In this document: positions 39,775-49,080 of the stretch, in pieces
How the letters are laid out: every line of letters begins with the position of its first letter
Numbering within the stretch: position 1 is the first letter of the stretch
Assembly (NCBI GenBank): GCA_905182575.1
Contig: CAJJCA010000010.1
Span: 62,001-126,000 of the forward strand
Direction of reading: 5' to 3'
DNA length: 64,000 nucleotides
Origin: an uncultured Flavobacteriaceae bacterium
GTDB taxonomy: Bacteria > Bacteroidota > Bacteroidia > Flavobacteriales > Flavobacteriaceae
Made by a program: the position numbers and the translations under genes
The notes under the pieces: generated by a model
Databases searched by the model: none
The model's input: the letters and a program-made list of their open reading frames with translations, nothing else
Told to the model about the DNA's origin: nothing

Positions 39775-41118
39775 TTAATCTTGAGCCATTTTGTAGGCTT
39801 CAATTGTTGTGTAATATTTAGTAATCATATTTGGAACCTCCCAATTTGGTAATTCTTCATTTTCAAGATAAGTTAAAAAATTACTCGTTACCTCTCCAAA
39901 ATGTGCTTCATGACCAATTTTTAATTCCTCTGGAACGTTTATTTTCCATAACGAATCTGAGATTTTTTTTGAAGTAACTCCAGGAAATCCCCCTTGAATT
40001 TCACTAAGTGCCGTGATCAAATTGCTCTCGAAATCTTCAGTTTCATTGGGTTGGATGTATAAGGTGGTTTTGTAATTTTCGGCTACACCTTGTTTAATGA
40101 TTAAATCACTCTTTGTTCCACGCATAATACTGTAATGAGTGTCTTTTGTGCCTTCTGGTGCTTTGAAATTCCAGACGACCGAAACTTTTGCGTGTTTTCC
40201 TTTAATTTTATAATTCATTTCTCCATTACAGAAAACTAATAAATTCTCTCCATCTAGATCTTTACTGAGATAGGGAGGGTAATAAGAGTATCCCGTAACT
40301 TTTTGAAATTCAGTGGGCACCAATTCGGTCGGCCATCTTTTAGCACTCACCATTTCGATATCAGATCGGTCAATGATTTGGTTGGGAAAAGCTTCCCATT
40401 GAATTAGATCTACGAGGTGCGTAGTGACGTCAACAATTCCTTCACCTTCTTCGTTGATGTCGAAAAACCATGCGGGTCTGACCAGAGGTTTTCCAGATAC
40501 ATATTTAAAAAAATGATGAACACTCAACTTGCTGATGGCAGGTTCCTCTTCGGTTCCATCGATTAATGACCCGAAGATTTCGGAAGACATGGAAAATGCT
40601 TTTTGCAAACCTGTAGTAACTTCAAAGCGCTCTGTCATGATGTCATAAATCAACACATCGTTCTCTTTCGCTATTCTAAAGGCTTCTTCGAGCTTTATAA
40701 ATCCTTCTGGGTTGATAACCAATGGCTTGTCTGCATAGACATTTAAACCTGCTTTAACCGCAGCCAATACATAATCAATTTTTTTTGAGTTTTTCCCAGC
40801 AACGATCATTACATTCCCAGGCTTTTTACTGACCATGTCTTTTAGGAAATTATCACTTAGAATAACCTTTACCTCCCAATCGGTAGGGTCTTCATCTCGT
40901 GAATTATAGGCAGATATTTTACTCAAAAAATCTTTTACTTCAGGTCCTTTAGGTGCAAAAACATTTATTGAAGGATCAACACCTTCATACATCGTCTTTA
41001 GCGTTAAAGCTGCATGAAAATGTCCGGGATCCAATGTCATGAATTTCACCGTTTTTGAATTATTTTTTTGACAAGAAATAAATAGAATTATTGAAATAAT
41101 AATTATGCTGTTTTTCAT
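39775..41118 (-). CDS. Gfo/Idh/MocA-type oxidoreductase lipoprotein
   Basis: A protein of about 447 residues. I chose ATG 41118, which gives a lipoprotein signal (MKNSIIIISIILFISC); an upstream in-frame start at 41220 would overlap the next gene. The NAD-binding fold reads VKFMTLDPGHFHAALTLK, then GNVMIVAGKNSKKIDYVLAA and GLNVYADKPLV with the EKP-like lysine replaced by ADKP. The domain continues VHHFFKYVSGKPLVRPAWFFD. It matches the periplasmic 'putative oxidoreductase C-terminal domain' family of marine Bacteroidota. Sugar substrate is unknown. Confidence 0.8.
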   Translation of the reverse strand: MKNSIIIISIILFISCQKNNSKTVKFMTLDPGHFHAALTLKTMYEGVDPSINVFAPKGPEVKDFLSKISAYNSRDEDPTDWEVKVILSDNFLKDMVSKKPGNVMIVAGKNSKKIDYVLAAVKAGLNVYADKPLVINPEGFIKLEEAFRIAKENDVLIYDIMTERFEVTTGLQKAFSMSSEIFGSLIDGTEEEPAISKLSVHHFFKYVSGKPLVRPAWFFDINEEGEGIVDVTTHLVDLIQWEAFPNQIIDRSDIEMVSAKRWPTELVPTEFQKVTGYSYYPPYLSKDLDGENLLVFCNGEMNYKIKGKHAKVSVVWNFKAPEGTKDTHYSIMRGTKSDLIIKQGVAENYKTTLYIQPNETEDFESNLITALSEIQGGFPGVTSKKISDSLWKINVPEELKIGHEAHFGEVTSNFLTYLENEELPNWEVPNMITKYYTTIEAYKMAQD

Positions 41119-41143
41119 TATAAAATTGAAATTATTTGATTTT

Positions 41144-42518
41144 TTATTTAACGTAATTTGTTCCATAGGGTTTTCGTTGTGATCTACTGAGAAATGCATT
41201 TGCTTCATTGTCATTAACAAACATTTCGGTTTTTGGATTCCATTCTAATTTTCTTGGAATCTTCATTGCGACATGACTAATAAGACAAACCGAACAAGCT
41301 CTGTGACCAATATCTACAGGAGAAATCGGTGCTTTTCTTGTTTTTATACAATCTAACCAATTTCCATGTTGCTCATCGATTTTATATAAATGTGTTTCGT
41401 TAGCACCTATTACAGACTCTAGAATTTTAGGATCAGAGGCGTTTAAAGCCTTACTGCTTTTTTCTTTATCAGTTGGATCAGAAGCCGAAGCGGTATAACT
41501 TCCTCTTGAAACAAAAATCCAACCTTCTGAACCTTCATAACGAACTCCATTTGTATAGCCTCCACTGGTGAGTACAGAGATTCCATTTTCATACTCATGT
41601 TTGACCATAAAGTCTCCGTGCACATTCCAAAGTCCGGACTTTGGAAAACTAGCAATCGCCTCAACAGAAATAGGACCAGTATGCTCAGTATTCATTCCCC
41701 ATGCCGCTGAGTCATAATGGTGTTGTCCCCATCCTGTAATCATTCCTGCTCCATATTGTTCTAATCTCAACCATCCCGGGTCGGCTATATCCTACTTGGG
41801 GGTGAACTCCGATTTCTGTGTAAGGAACTTCTGGAGTAGAGCCCAACCACATATCATAATTTAAGCTCTTTGGAATTGGCATTTCCAGGGCGTCTGGCCC
41901 TCCTGGATCCCCAGGCAGTCCAATTTTGACAGTATGTAATTTCCCGATTCTCCCGTTTCTGACTAATTCTGCAGCAATTCTAAACTGAGGCATTGCCCTT
42001 TGTTGGGTGCCAACTTGAAGAATGGTTCCTTTGCTTTTAACCACATCTACCAATTGCCTTCCTTCTTTTAAAGTTAAAGAGGTTGGTTTTTGCAAATAAA
42101 TATCTTTTCCGGCAATGGCAGCTTCCATGGCAGGTTGTGAGTGCCAATGATCTGGTGTGCTGATAATTACTGCGTCAATGTCTTTATTTAAGAGCAATTC
42201 CCGATGGTCATTATACATTTTCGTACCGTTATAATTGCTTTTTCCTGCTTTTTCCTTGTAGAACTTATCCACTAAAACCTTAGCATCTTTTGTCCTGTTT
42301 GAATCCAAATCACAAACCGCCATTATGTTTGCTTTGTTGTGTCTCATCGTTTCTGGTAAATCATGACTTCTAGCAATTCGTCCACAACCAATTTGACCAA
42401 TATTAATTTTATTACTCGGAGCATCTTTCCCCAATACACTGGCGGGAACTATGGAAGGGAATCCAACCATCGCAGCTGTCCCTAAAACCGTTTTCCCAAT
42501 AAATTTTCTTCTTTTCAT
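41144..42518 (-). CDS. Tat-exported Gfo/Idh/MocA oxidoreductase, one frameshift
   Basis: The N-terminus MKRRKFIGKTVLGTAAMVGF is a twin-arginine signal. The NAD-binding fold follows: INIGQIGCGRIARSHDLP, IDAVIISTPDHWHSQPAMEA and DIYLQKPTSLTLKEGRQLV with the conserved lysine-proline. The first frame is lost near 41765; the second frame (41144-41770) continues GWGQHHYDSAAWGMNTEHTG and ends with FLSRSQRKPYGTNYVK. One gene of about 457 residues is likely. It is adjacent to the other Gfo/Idh gene and to DUF6807 on the same strand, so they form an operon for sugar modification. Confidence 0.88.
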
Positions 42519-42556
42519 GAGTTGTTTAGTTTTAATTAATTATTGTTTTTAGATTT

Positions 42557-43597
42557 TTATTTATGTTTACTTTTTTGCTCTGCTTCTTCGGGGTTTATAT
42601 TTCCTTCAAAAACCAACATTCGATATTTTAAATTATATTTTCTCTGAGGCTCGATTTTCCATTCATTATTACGAATAGGGCAGAATTCAAAAAATAGATC
42701 TCCTCGTCCATTATTACTATCTATTGGCCATACCCTCATTGGTTCTGGATGCGATTTGTTTTCCGGATGACTCATGAATAATATTCCATTGGTGCTTTTT
42801 CCGTCAGCAGACTCGCCGGTCACGACACACCACTTGGCTTCACTGCCATCTGCAGTTAATCTGTCTTTGCCTGAAGAAGTGAGAACCGTACAATTGTCTT
42901 TCTTCCATCTTTCCGTAAACCGAAATCCCAATCCACCGCCGTATCGATAGGTCTCAAAGAGAATTCCATTGGGCAATGGACTGCTAAATTCACTTGTGTA
43001 ATCTAGGATGTACTGATCTTTCCTGTCAACCTCCCACATTTTTATTTTTAAGTTTTCGTTTATTGCGACCTCACCACTTTCTCGGTTTTCCAAGATTAAG
43101 TGTTCCTGTTTTGCGTCAAGCGCGGCAAATATACTTCCAGCTTGAATTGAATTAAATTCTTTAAACAAAACCGTTCCTTGTCCATCTTTAAGATTCCAAA
43201 AATCAATTTTTTCTGAATCAATTTTGGTTCTGGTCCATGGCCCCCATAATCCATAGTGATGAAAGTGATCTGGAGGTTGAATTCTTGTTAGTGTATCTCC
43301 TTTTGGTGAAAGAATTGGGTGAACATAGCCCGATTTTTTATAGATAGAATCTACTCCTTTTGGAGGATAAGTCATCCCATAACGATAAGTTACCAGTGCT
43401 TTTTCCTTAGAAATTAATGTTAAATCCCCTGTTGTTTTTTCGTATTTGAATTGAGTATTGACAGCTGAATTTTTCTTTTTGATTAAACAATATTCGATGC
43501 TTCCTGATTCAATCAAGGGATTGTGCTTGAACCATAATTTTTTTTCTTTATTATCAATTTGAAAATCTATTTCTTTTGATTCAGAGAATGAGTGTGA
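42557..43597 (-). CDS. DUF6807 (PmoA-like) protein, N-terminus lost
   Basis: The beta-rich protein has YVHPILSPKGDTLTRIQPPD then HFHHYGLWGPWTRTKIDSEK, the conserved PxDHxHHxGLW signature of the DUF6807 family (described as PmoA-like and common in glycan-utilisation clusters of Bacteroidota). The frame stays open upstream of the first start-like codon at 43516 to about 43597 (SESKEIDFQIDNKEKKLWF). No signal peptide is reached, because there the coding sequence changes abruptly to a CrtI-like piece. So the 5' end is missing or replaced. It lies between a Gfo/Idh gene and the sulfatase. Confidence 0.75.
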   Translation of the reverse strand, partial: SHSFSESKEIDFQIDNKEKKLWFKHNPLIESGSIEYCLIKKKNSAVNTQFKYEKTTGDLTLISKEKALVTYRYGMTYPPKGVDSIYKKSGYVHPILSPKGDTLTRIQPPDHFHHYGLWGPWTRTKIDSEKIDFWNLKDGQGTVLFKEFNSIQAGSIFAALDAKQEHLILENRESGEVAINENLKIKMWEVDRKDQYILDYTSEFSSPLPNGILFETYRYGGGLGFRFTERWKKDNCTVLTSSGKDRLTADGSEAKWCVVTGESADGKSTNGILFMSHPENKSHPEPMRVWPIDSNNGRGDLFFEFCPIRNNEWKIEPQRKYNLKYRMLVFEGNINPEEAEQKSKHK

Positions 43598-43734
43598 GCA
43601 TAGTCTGCTCCTGAAATAATTATATCACATAAATGTTTATTATTATTTATTACAACACCTTTAACCTTATTTTTTTCTATTTCAATAGATTCAACATTGC
43701 AATTTGTCATATGTTTAACTCCTAGTGAGAATGG
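43590..43734 (-). pseudogene. Fragment resembling phytoene desaturase (CrtI)
   Basis: In the frame through the ATG at 43710 the minus strand reads GVKHMTNCNVESIEIEKNKV, then KGVVINNNKHLCDIIISGAD and YAHTHS. The pattern (NxxVxxIxxxxxxxxGV then ADxxISGADY) is typical of the FAD-binding middle of CrtI-type desaturases. No start, no Rossmann N-terminus and no C-terminus are present. It joins the DUF6807 frame at its 3' side. Carotenoid genes are otherwise absent here. It may be a real relic or a chimeric read. Confidence 0.5.
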
Positions 43735-43788
43735 CTAAGTATATAATGGAGACTCTCATATTGAATTACTTAAATTAAAGATAATTTT

Positions 43789-45268
43789 TTAATAAAACTC
43801 ATTATCTCCTTTTTTTAAAATAGGCATCAATTGCTCGACTTCTTTGGTTTTTATTGAGGCTATGTTTCTGTTTTCGTAGGGATCTAAAAGATGATCGTAA
43901 AGCTCAACAACTGGTTCTTTATTTCTGAAAAACTTTGTTAAACGATAACGATCTGTTTTGACTGAAAACCCATTTTTCCAATAACTATAGGCAACATTTC
44001 GTTTCCTTAAATTAGGTGTTTTGATTAAATCTACAAAACTTTCTCCATCAACTTTGTGGTTTTGTTCAACTCCGCATAATTCCAAAAGGGTAGGGTAGAG
44101 GTCCACCGTTTCAAGTATTGAATTTACTTGACTGTTTTTTGTTTTCAACCCTGGAACTTTTATTATCAATGCGCTTTTTAAAGCAATATTAAAAAGTGTG
44201 TGTTTTCCCCAAACTCGATCATTTCCCAAGTGCCAGCCATGGTCTCCCCAAATAACGACAATCGTATTTTTATCTAGTTCAAGATTTTTTAATTCATCAA
44301 TTACTTTGCCTATTTGTGCATCGGTATAACTTACCGCGGCATAGTAAGCATGCACTAGTTTTTGAGAATACGCATCAGAAAGTGGTTTAGAGAGACTTGC
44401 TTTTTCATCAGAGAGTTTGTAATTATTAAGCTCTCCCATCTTTTGAAGGCTTGCAGGATTTACATTTTCAGGAATAAAGGGATTTGGCGCAATGGGAATG
44501 TGGCTTCTGTTGTATAAGTCCCAATATTTTTTAGGCGCATTAAAAGGTAAGTGAGGTTTAAAAAAACCAACACCAAGAAAGAATGGCTTATTTTTTTTCT
44601 TTAATAATTTGAGTTCTGCAATCGCACTTTTTGCAATTAACCCATCGGGATACCCTTCGTCATTGACATCAGCGGATTCATAAGGTTTTACTTGATTTTT
44701 GAGACTTTGGCGATTTTCTCCATTTGCATAACCAAAAAAGGCATTCCAGCCAGTTCCCCATTTTCCAGAATCAAAAATGAATTTGTCCCCAACTGTGCGG
44801 CATTTCTTTTATTTTAGAAGGCGCTTCGTTATAACCATAAACAAGACCATCAACGGAATGACTCAGCTTGCCAATTCCTACAGTGTTATATCCACTTTTT
44901 CTGAATTGATGTACAAAAGATTCTGGTTTTTCTTGTTCTTTTTTGTTGGCCATTTCAGTGTAAAATGCTTGATTTGAAATGTGCTTTTTTTTGCTGGGCC
45001 GCATGCCTGTCATGAGGCTATACCTTGAGGCACCGCAGGTTGGAACTTGAACATAATGCTGAGTGAACAAAGTTCCTTCTCTTGCCAGGCGATCGATATT
45101 CGGACTCTTTACGATACTGTTTCCGTAAACCCCCAACTCTGGTCTTAAGTCATCAACAGCAATAAACAAGACATTGGGTCTTTCATCTACGATTGTGTTC
45201 TTATCTGAATGGCATCCTATGGATAGGATTACCAAATACAATTGGAGTAAATATGATTTATTTTTCAA
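43789..45268 (-). CDS. Secreted sulfatase (iduronate-2-sulfatase-like, S1 family), one frameshift
   Basis: A type I formylglycine sulfatase of about 490 residues with a lipoprotein-type signal (LVILSIGC). The N-terminal frame shows RPNVLFIAVDDLRPELGVYG (metal-binding DD), and the modification motif CGASRYSLMTG with the cysteine to be converted to formylglycine. The second half lies in another frame (switch near 44775): FFLGVGFFKPHLPFNAPKKY, then VVIWGDHGWHLGNDRVWGKH, the metal/substrate region. It suggests removal of sulfate from an algal polysaccharide. It is divergent from the ThuA gene. Confidence 0.9.
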
Positions 45269-45431
45269 ACTTCAATGAAATTGATTACTTTCGTGCACGC
45301 ACACAAGGTAAATTTAAATGTTTTAGATTTAGAATCCAATTTTAATAACGTATTAACTAATTTACTTTCCATTTCTGCTAAAATAAAATTTGTTGTTAAA
45401 GTTTACTTTTAATAAAGTATAAATACAAATT

Positions 45432-46326
45432 ATGAAAAAGATATTTACACCAGTTTTATTAGTTCTAATTCCAATTTTTGTTTTTTCGCAAAGTCTTTCT
45501 TCTTTTGAGCTTTCAAAGGAATGGTTGAATAAAATCGAAAAAATTGCGCCCGAAGGAAAAGGACTAAATATCAAAAAGAACATCTTGATTTTTTCATTAC
45601 ACACTGGTTTTAATCACTGGACCATTCCCCATACGGAAGCTGTGATGAAATTGATTGCTGAAAAATCAAATGATTTTAATATTACTGTTTCTAAAGATAT
45701 TTCAGTTTTTGAGAATAAAAATATTAAAAAATATGATGCAATTATCCTAAACAATAATTGTTCTGATAGAGAACGGCGCGACCTTTTGTGGGATGCACTT
45801 AAGTCGGACAGTAATTTGAGTGAAAAGCAGCGATTGAAAAAATCAAAAAAGCTTGAAAATAACTTATTGAATCACATCAAGAAAGGAAATGGTGTCATGA
45901 TGATGCACGGCGGAATAGTAATGCAAAACAATTCGCTAGCGTTTAGTCAGATGGCTGGAGGTAGTTTTGATTTTCATCCTGCGCAACAAAACATTCATGT
46001 CAAGTTGGTTGACCCCAACCATCCTTTGGTTGAAAAGTTTTGACCCAACGGGTTTTGTTCATTATGATGAGCCTTATTTTTTTAAAAATGATTACTTAAA
46101 TTATAATTTCAGACCACTACTTTATATGGATTTGGATGAAATAAAAATGAAAAGAGAAAGACCAAAGGACAAGGTTAAATATCTTTCTTGGATCAAAAAA
46201 TATGGAGCGGGGAGGGTGTTCTATTCTTCACCTTCTCATAACGCGCAAAGCATGGAAGACCCCAAACTTCTGTCTTTCTTCTTGAATGGGTTGTACTATG
46301 TTGTTGGAGCCAAAAGTAAAAGATAA
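45432..46326 (+). CDS. ThuA-like secreted protein, one frameshift
   Basis: The N-terminus MKKIFTPVLLVLIPIFVFSQ is a signal peptide. The domain shows ILIFSLHTGFNHWTIPHTEA, KKYDAIILNNNCSDRERRDL and GNGVMMMHGGIV, the class I amidotransferase-like fold of the ThuA / trehalose-utilisation family, common in Bacteroidota glycan clusters. The first frame ends near 46040 and the second continues VHYDEPYFFKNDYLNYNF and YGAGRVFYSSPSHNAQSMED to a stop at 46326. Its enzymatic role is unsettled. It is divergent from the sulfatase, which places it in the sugar cluster. Confidence 0.82.
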
Positions 46327-46605
46327 TCCACTTTCAACCTCCCAGTAGGTATCTGAATCAAATTTTGAACTAACAACTGTCATTCCATTGTATTGACATC
46401 TTCCAATAGTAGGTGATGATTCTATGAGTAAATCAAACCTACCGGAAGTTTCTGAAAACCAATAAGGTTCTACATGATGGTATCCATTTGAATCTTCCTC
46501 AAAATCTGTGTAGAGTTTTACCCAACAATCTCCATCAGGACAGATTGAATTATCAATTTCCTCTTTTTCAAAAAGAGAACAACTAATGGTTATTAGTAAA
46601 ATTAT
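46293..46605 (-). pseudogene. Fragment of a small lipoprotein gene, both ends lost
   Basis: In this frame the minus strand gives a lipoprotein signal remnant (IILLITISCSLFEKEE) followed by CPDGDCWVKLYTDFEEDSNG and the beta-rich SSKFDSDTYWEVESGLSFTF. No start codon remains: just upstream (46605-46615) the sequence changes to a foreign-looking ABC-transporter piece. At the other end the frame runs into the end of the ThuA gene. It looks like a short secreted lipoprotein of unknown function, truncated at both sides. Confidence 0.45.
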
Positions 46606-46612
46606 AAATCCA

Positions 46613-46800
46613 TGATCCCCGTTTGGGCGACCGCTTTGACCACGTTTTTTCAATGTCTGAGATTTCCAAAATAGAAAGGGGTGCGGCTTGATACTGCGCC
46701 TTGCCCTTGCTTCACTGTTTGCACGCGCTTTGACCGTCGGGATGACTATTCTGGCAATTGCACTTTCAGTGGCATTGTTTCTTACGTTTTTGATGTTATT
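46613..46800 (+). pseudogene. Proteobacterial-like fragment: end of an ABC ATPase gene and start of a permease gene
   Basis: The plus strand first reads DPRLGDRFDHVFSMSEISKI and stops with TGA, as at the end of a MacB/LolD-type ATPase. An overlapping start then gives ILRLALASLFARALTVGMTI and LAIALSVALFL, the first helix of a FtsX/MacB-type permease. About 190 bases of roughly 50% GC sit in a one-third GC background. The coding sense is lost on both sides. The style is that of a gammaproteobacterium. Misassembly or a small transferred fragment are both possible. Confidence 0.55.
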
Positions 46801-46991
46801 TCTTGAACATAGTGGATTTAGAGAATTTTGTTTGTGTAAAAACTGGAAACTAGGTTACACTTTTCTCACAACGATTTAGTATAGTTTTATTAGTGAGAAT
46901 AACTATTTATTTTGATTTTGGGGGGTTATGTGGGGGGTAAAAGAAAAGAAGAGACGTTAATCTCTTCTAAATCAGTAACTTAATAAGATTA

Positions 46992-47069
<78 letters not shown>

Positions 47070-47105
47070 AAATTAAAGATAAAAAAAGCTCCTTAATGGC
47101 TTTGG

Positions 47106-47122
47106 TCGGGGTGGCAGGATTC
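47106..47122 (-). pseudogene. Relic of a tRNA 3' end (tRNA-Pro(UGG)-like), copy 1
   Basis: The minus strand reads GAATCCTGCCACCCCGA, the last part of a T loop, T stem and acceptor stem of a tRNA with a CGGGGTG acceptor, which is typical of Bacteroidota tRNA-Pro(UGG). The 5' part of the tRNA is missing; element sequence follows. This is what an attR-type junction left by integration at a tRNA 3' end looks like. The same relic is at 53739. Confidence 0.55.
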
Positions 47123-47339
47123 ACACCCACCCCTATTTCCTAAGTTTTACTCAAAGAAAACCCATTTTTTACCTCATTTTGGGTACTATTAGTACCCATG
47201 TTTTTTTATTGACTGGAAATTTAACTTTCCTATACAAATATAATGTTTCAATTCATTATGATAAAATAATTCTGAGGGTTTAATTCAGTTATTTCCACTT
47301 TTTTTCCATTTTTCTTTACGTTTCACTAATTACTGTATA

Positions 47340-47690
47340 CTTATAAGTGTAACCTTCTCTCCAACATGGGGTAAAGAGGAGTTCACCCATGAGGGACGAA
47401 AGTTAGTTAGTGGGAAAGACATCGGTTAGTAGATTATAAATAATAGTTGAGGTTTCACCGGTAGTTACAAAAATGGTTTTATTATAAATCTGATATGGGG
47501 AACAATGAACTGGTCAGAAGAAGTGTAAGATTCAAGTTTATAGAGAGTTTGAAAACTCTAAGGGGTTTGGTGTATCTAATTTATACTGAACAATTATTAA
47601 AAGTTTAAAGAAAGAGTATCAACCTCGAACTGATATAGTATTACAAGTACGAGGTTATTACATTTTTAATTAAATCTGAAAGGAAATAAT
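47340..47690 (+). ncRNA. Conserved structured non-coding block before the small genes, copy 1
   Basis: About 350 bases without an ORF are conserved, at roughly 95% by eye, between the two units, up to the ATG at 47691. Local hairpins are visible: CATGGG (47365) with CCCATG (47386), AGAGTTT (47544) with AAACTCT (47553), and AACCTCG (47621) with CGAGGTT (47650) just before the gene. It may be a structured leader, a separate RNA or an origin. I recognise no known RNA family. Confidence 0.4.
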
Positions 47691-47885
47691 ATGATAGAAA
47701 ATATAAGTAAGGAAGAAGCAAAACATATGGTAGAACTATTAAAGAAGAAATCCATCTTAGTAAAGAATTTCTCAGATAAGTTAGAGAAGTACAGAATAAG
47801 TGGAGATAGAGAAACCTATAACAAGAAGTTTAAAGAACTATTAGAAAAAGAAGAGATAAAAGTATATGGAAAGAAGATTGAGTAA
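47691..47885 (+). CDS. Small charged helical protein (64 residues), copy 1
   Basis: A 64-residue, lysine- and glutamate-rich protein that looks mostly helical (SKEEAKHMVELLKKKSIL, DRETYNKKFKELLEKEE). The amino acid sequence is identical to the copy at 54337, although surrounding DNA differs, so it is under protein-level constraint. A purine-rich GAAAGGAAATA lies just before the ATG as ribosome site. It overlaps the next gene by 20 bases. No family was recognised. Position after a structured leader and before an Xis-like gene suggests element control. Confidence 0.65.
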   Translation: MIENISKEEAKHMVELLKKKSILVKNFSDKLEKYRISGDRETYNKKFKELLEKEEIKVYGKKIE

Positions 47886-48048
47886 AAAGGATTTAATGAA
47901 ACTCTATGGAGTAGATAGAATAACCATAGAAGATTGGAGAAGAAACAGAGGATTAAACATGATAGAAGTATCTACTCATTCAAAATACATCACAGAAGAG
48001 GAGTTATTAAAGTGGGAGAGCAGTTTAAAAGAAGATTCTTCAGTATAG
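47866..48048 (+). CDS. Small helix-turn-helix protein (Xis-like), 60 residues, copy 1
   Basis: The protein reads LSKKDLMKLYGVDRITIEDW then an arginine-rich wing, and KYITEEELLKWESSL near the end. This is the MerR-like winged helix seen in excisionases and small DNA-binding HTH_17 proteins: the helix pair is in residues 5-24, with the recognition-helix tryptophan. The unit 2 copy differs at a few residues (I to V, R to T). It overlaps the 64-residue gene. I infer a recombination directionality factor or repressor for the element; no direct evidence. Confidence 0.65.
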   Translation: MERRLSKKDLMKLYGVDRITIEDWRRNRGLNMIEVSTHSKYITEEELLKWESSLKEDSSV

Positions 48049-48229
48049 TGGTTAATTAATGAATGGGTATCAAAATGAAAAAGAGTGAAAAATTGATATA
48101 CTCTCTTGGTTAAATCTAATTGTATTAATATATCAGTATATGTAAGGACCTTGTTTGTATTAATAACCTTTCTCATGGTAATATTAGAAAGATATTAGGG
48201 AGTAAACTCTAAATCCTTGATTTCTCATC

Positions 48230-48848
48230 TTACACTAATTCTGATTGTAACCTCTTTTTAATCTTGGTAATAGTGTTAAGAGATATATCACACAATTTGG
48301 ATACCTCAACACCTTTCATTCCCATCTCTAAATATGAGATAGCCTTCGAATGTTTCTGTAAGAACTTCAAAGTAGATTCCTTCGTATTCTGTTTCCTACC
48401 ACTATATTTTTCAGGAGATATCTTCTGAGTGATACGAATACCCTCCATTTGTCGAGTTTTAATCATAGACTTCTCAAATGAACTCATTGTTGAGAGGATA
48501 TTTAGTAATAATTCTGAGAAGTAATCTCTCTCACCATCATCATTTAAGTTTTGGAAGTTGGGATTTCTACAAACAACTCTAACCCCTTTCTCAGTAAGTT
48601 CCTTCCAAACAGATAATACAGAAAGTGTATCCCTTCCTAATCCTATCAATTGAGTGAACCTCAATATGTTTGATAGTTCCATTATCAACTAACTTCTTAA
48701 TTTTGTTTTTAATAATGTTTGGTCGTTCCCATAGAGGAATCAATCCACTACATTTATCGATGATCACCTTATCAAATCCCTCTACATTCTGAATTTGTCG
48801 TAATTCACTCTGTTCTTCTGTTGAAACTCTTGATAAAAACACTTTCAT
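48230..48848 (-). CDS. Small serine recombinase (resolvase/invertase), one frameshift
   Basis: From ATG 48848 the protein starts KVFLSRVSTEEQSELRQIQ, with the catalytic serine in RVST (Ser9), then ISG-like CSGLIPLWERP and SIDRI. A single extra base near 48645 shifts the frame; the other frame continues GRDTLSVLSVWKELTE (DRIGR motif with catalytic arginines). It ends in a resolvase-type helix-turn-helix (MGMKGVEVSKLCDISLNTIT). About 205 residues when joined, normal for small serine recombinases. The gene is present only in unit 1; unit 2 passes from the equivalent point directly into repeat R3. It is transcribed away from R1 and P1. Confidence 0.8.
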
Positions 48849-48849
48849 A

Positions 48850-48978
48850 ATTCGTAATATTAGGGTTGTTACTTTTATACCCTAAATACACGAAAATATA
48901 TCCATATATACTAATATATTGAGGGTGAATTCGTAAAATGAGAATAGTAAAACCAAGTATACCCTAATATTGAGAATT
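48850..48978 (+). promoter_or_regulatory. Possible res-like array upstream of the serine recombinase
   Basis: Between the recombinase start and R1 are repeated short motifs: AATATTAGGGT at 48856-48866 and its exact reverse complement ACCCTAATATT at 48961-48971, plus TATACCCTAA at about 48876 and again at 48957. Several subsites in about 120 bases just upstream of a resolvase gene is the layout of Tn3-type res sites. Binding is not shown. Confidence 0.4.
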
Positions 48979-49080
48979 AGGTTTCTTGTAACTGAGAGAA
49001 TGGACTTTTTTTCTAAAATGGGTATCGGAGTGGTTTTTATATCGGAGTTAGTTTTTTCTCCGTAAGAAATTTGATAGGGT
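48979..49080 (+). repeat. Repeat R, copy 1 (left of P1)
   Basis: A block of about 100 bases beginning AGGTTTCTTGTAACTGAG and ending GATAGGGT immediately before P1. Inside are a direct repeat TATCGGAGT (twice, 8 bases apart) and an inverted pair CGGAG/CTCCG. Copies occur at 51948-52044 and 54796-54895. Confidence 0.75.

Noticed and set aside
47340-47690. Group I or group II intron, or retron RNA
   Set aside because: No domain V-like hairpin, no reverse transcriptase and no intron-encoded protein are nearby.
47691-48048. Toxin-antitoxin pair
   Set aside because: One partner looks like an Xis-type DNA-binding protein, and the other has no toxin features; possible but not supported.
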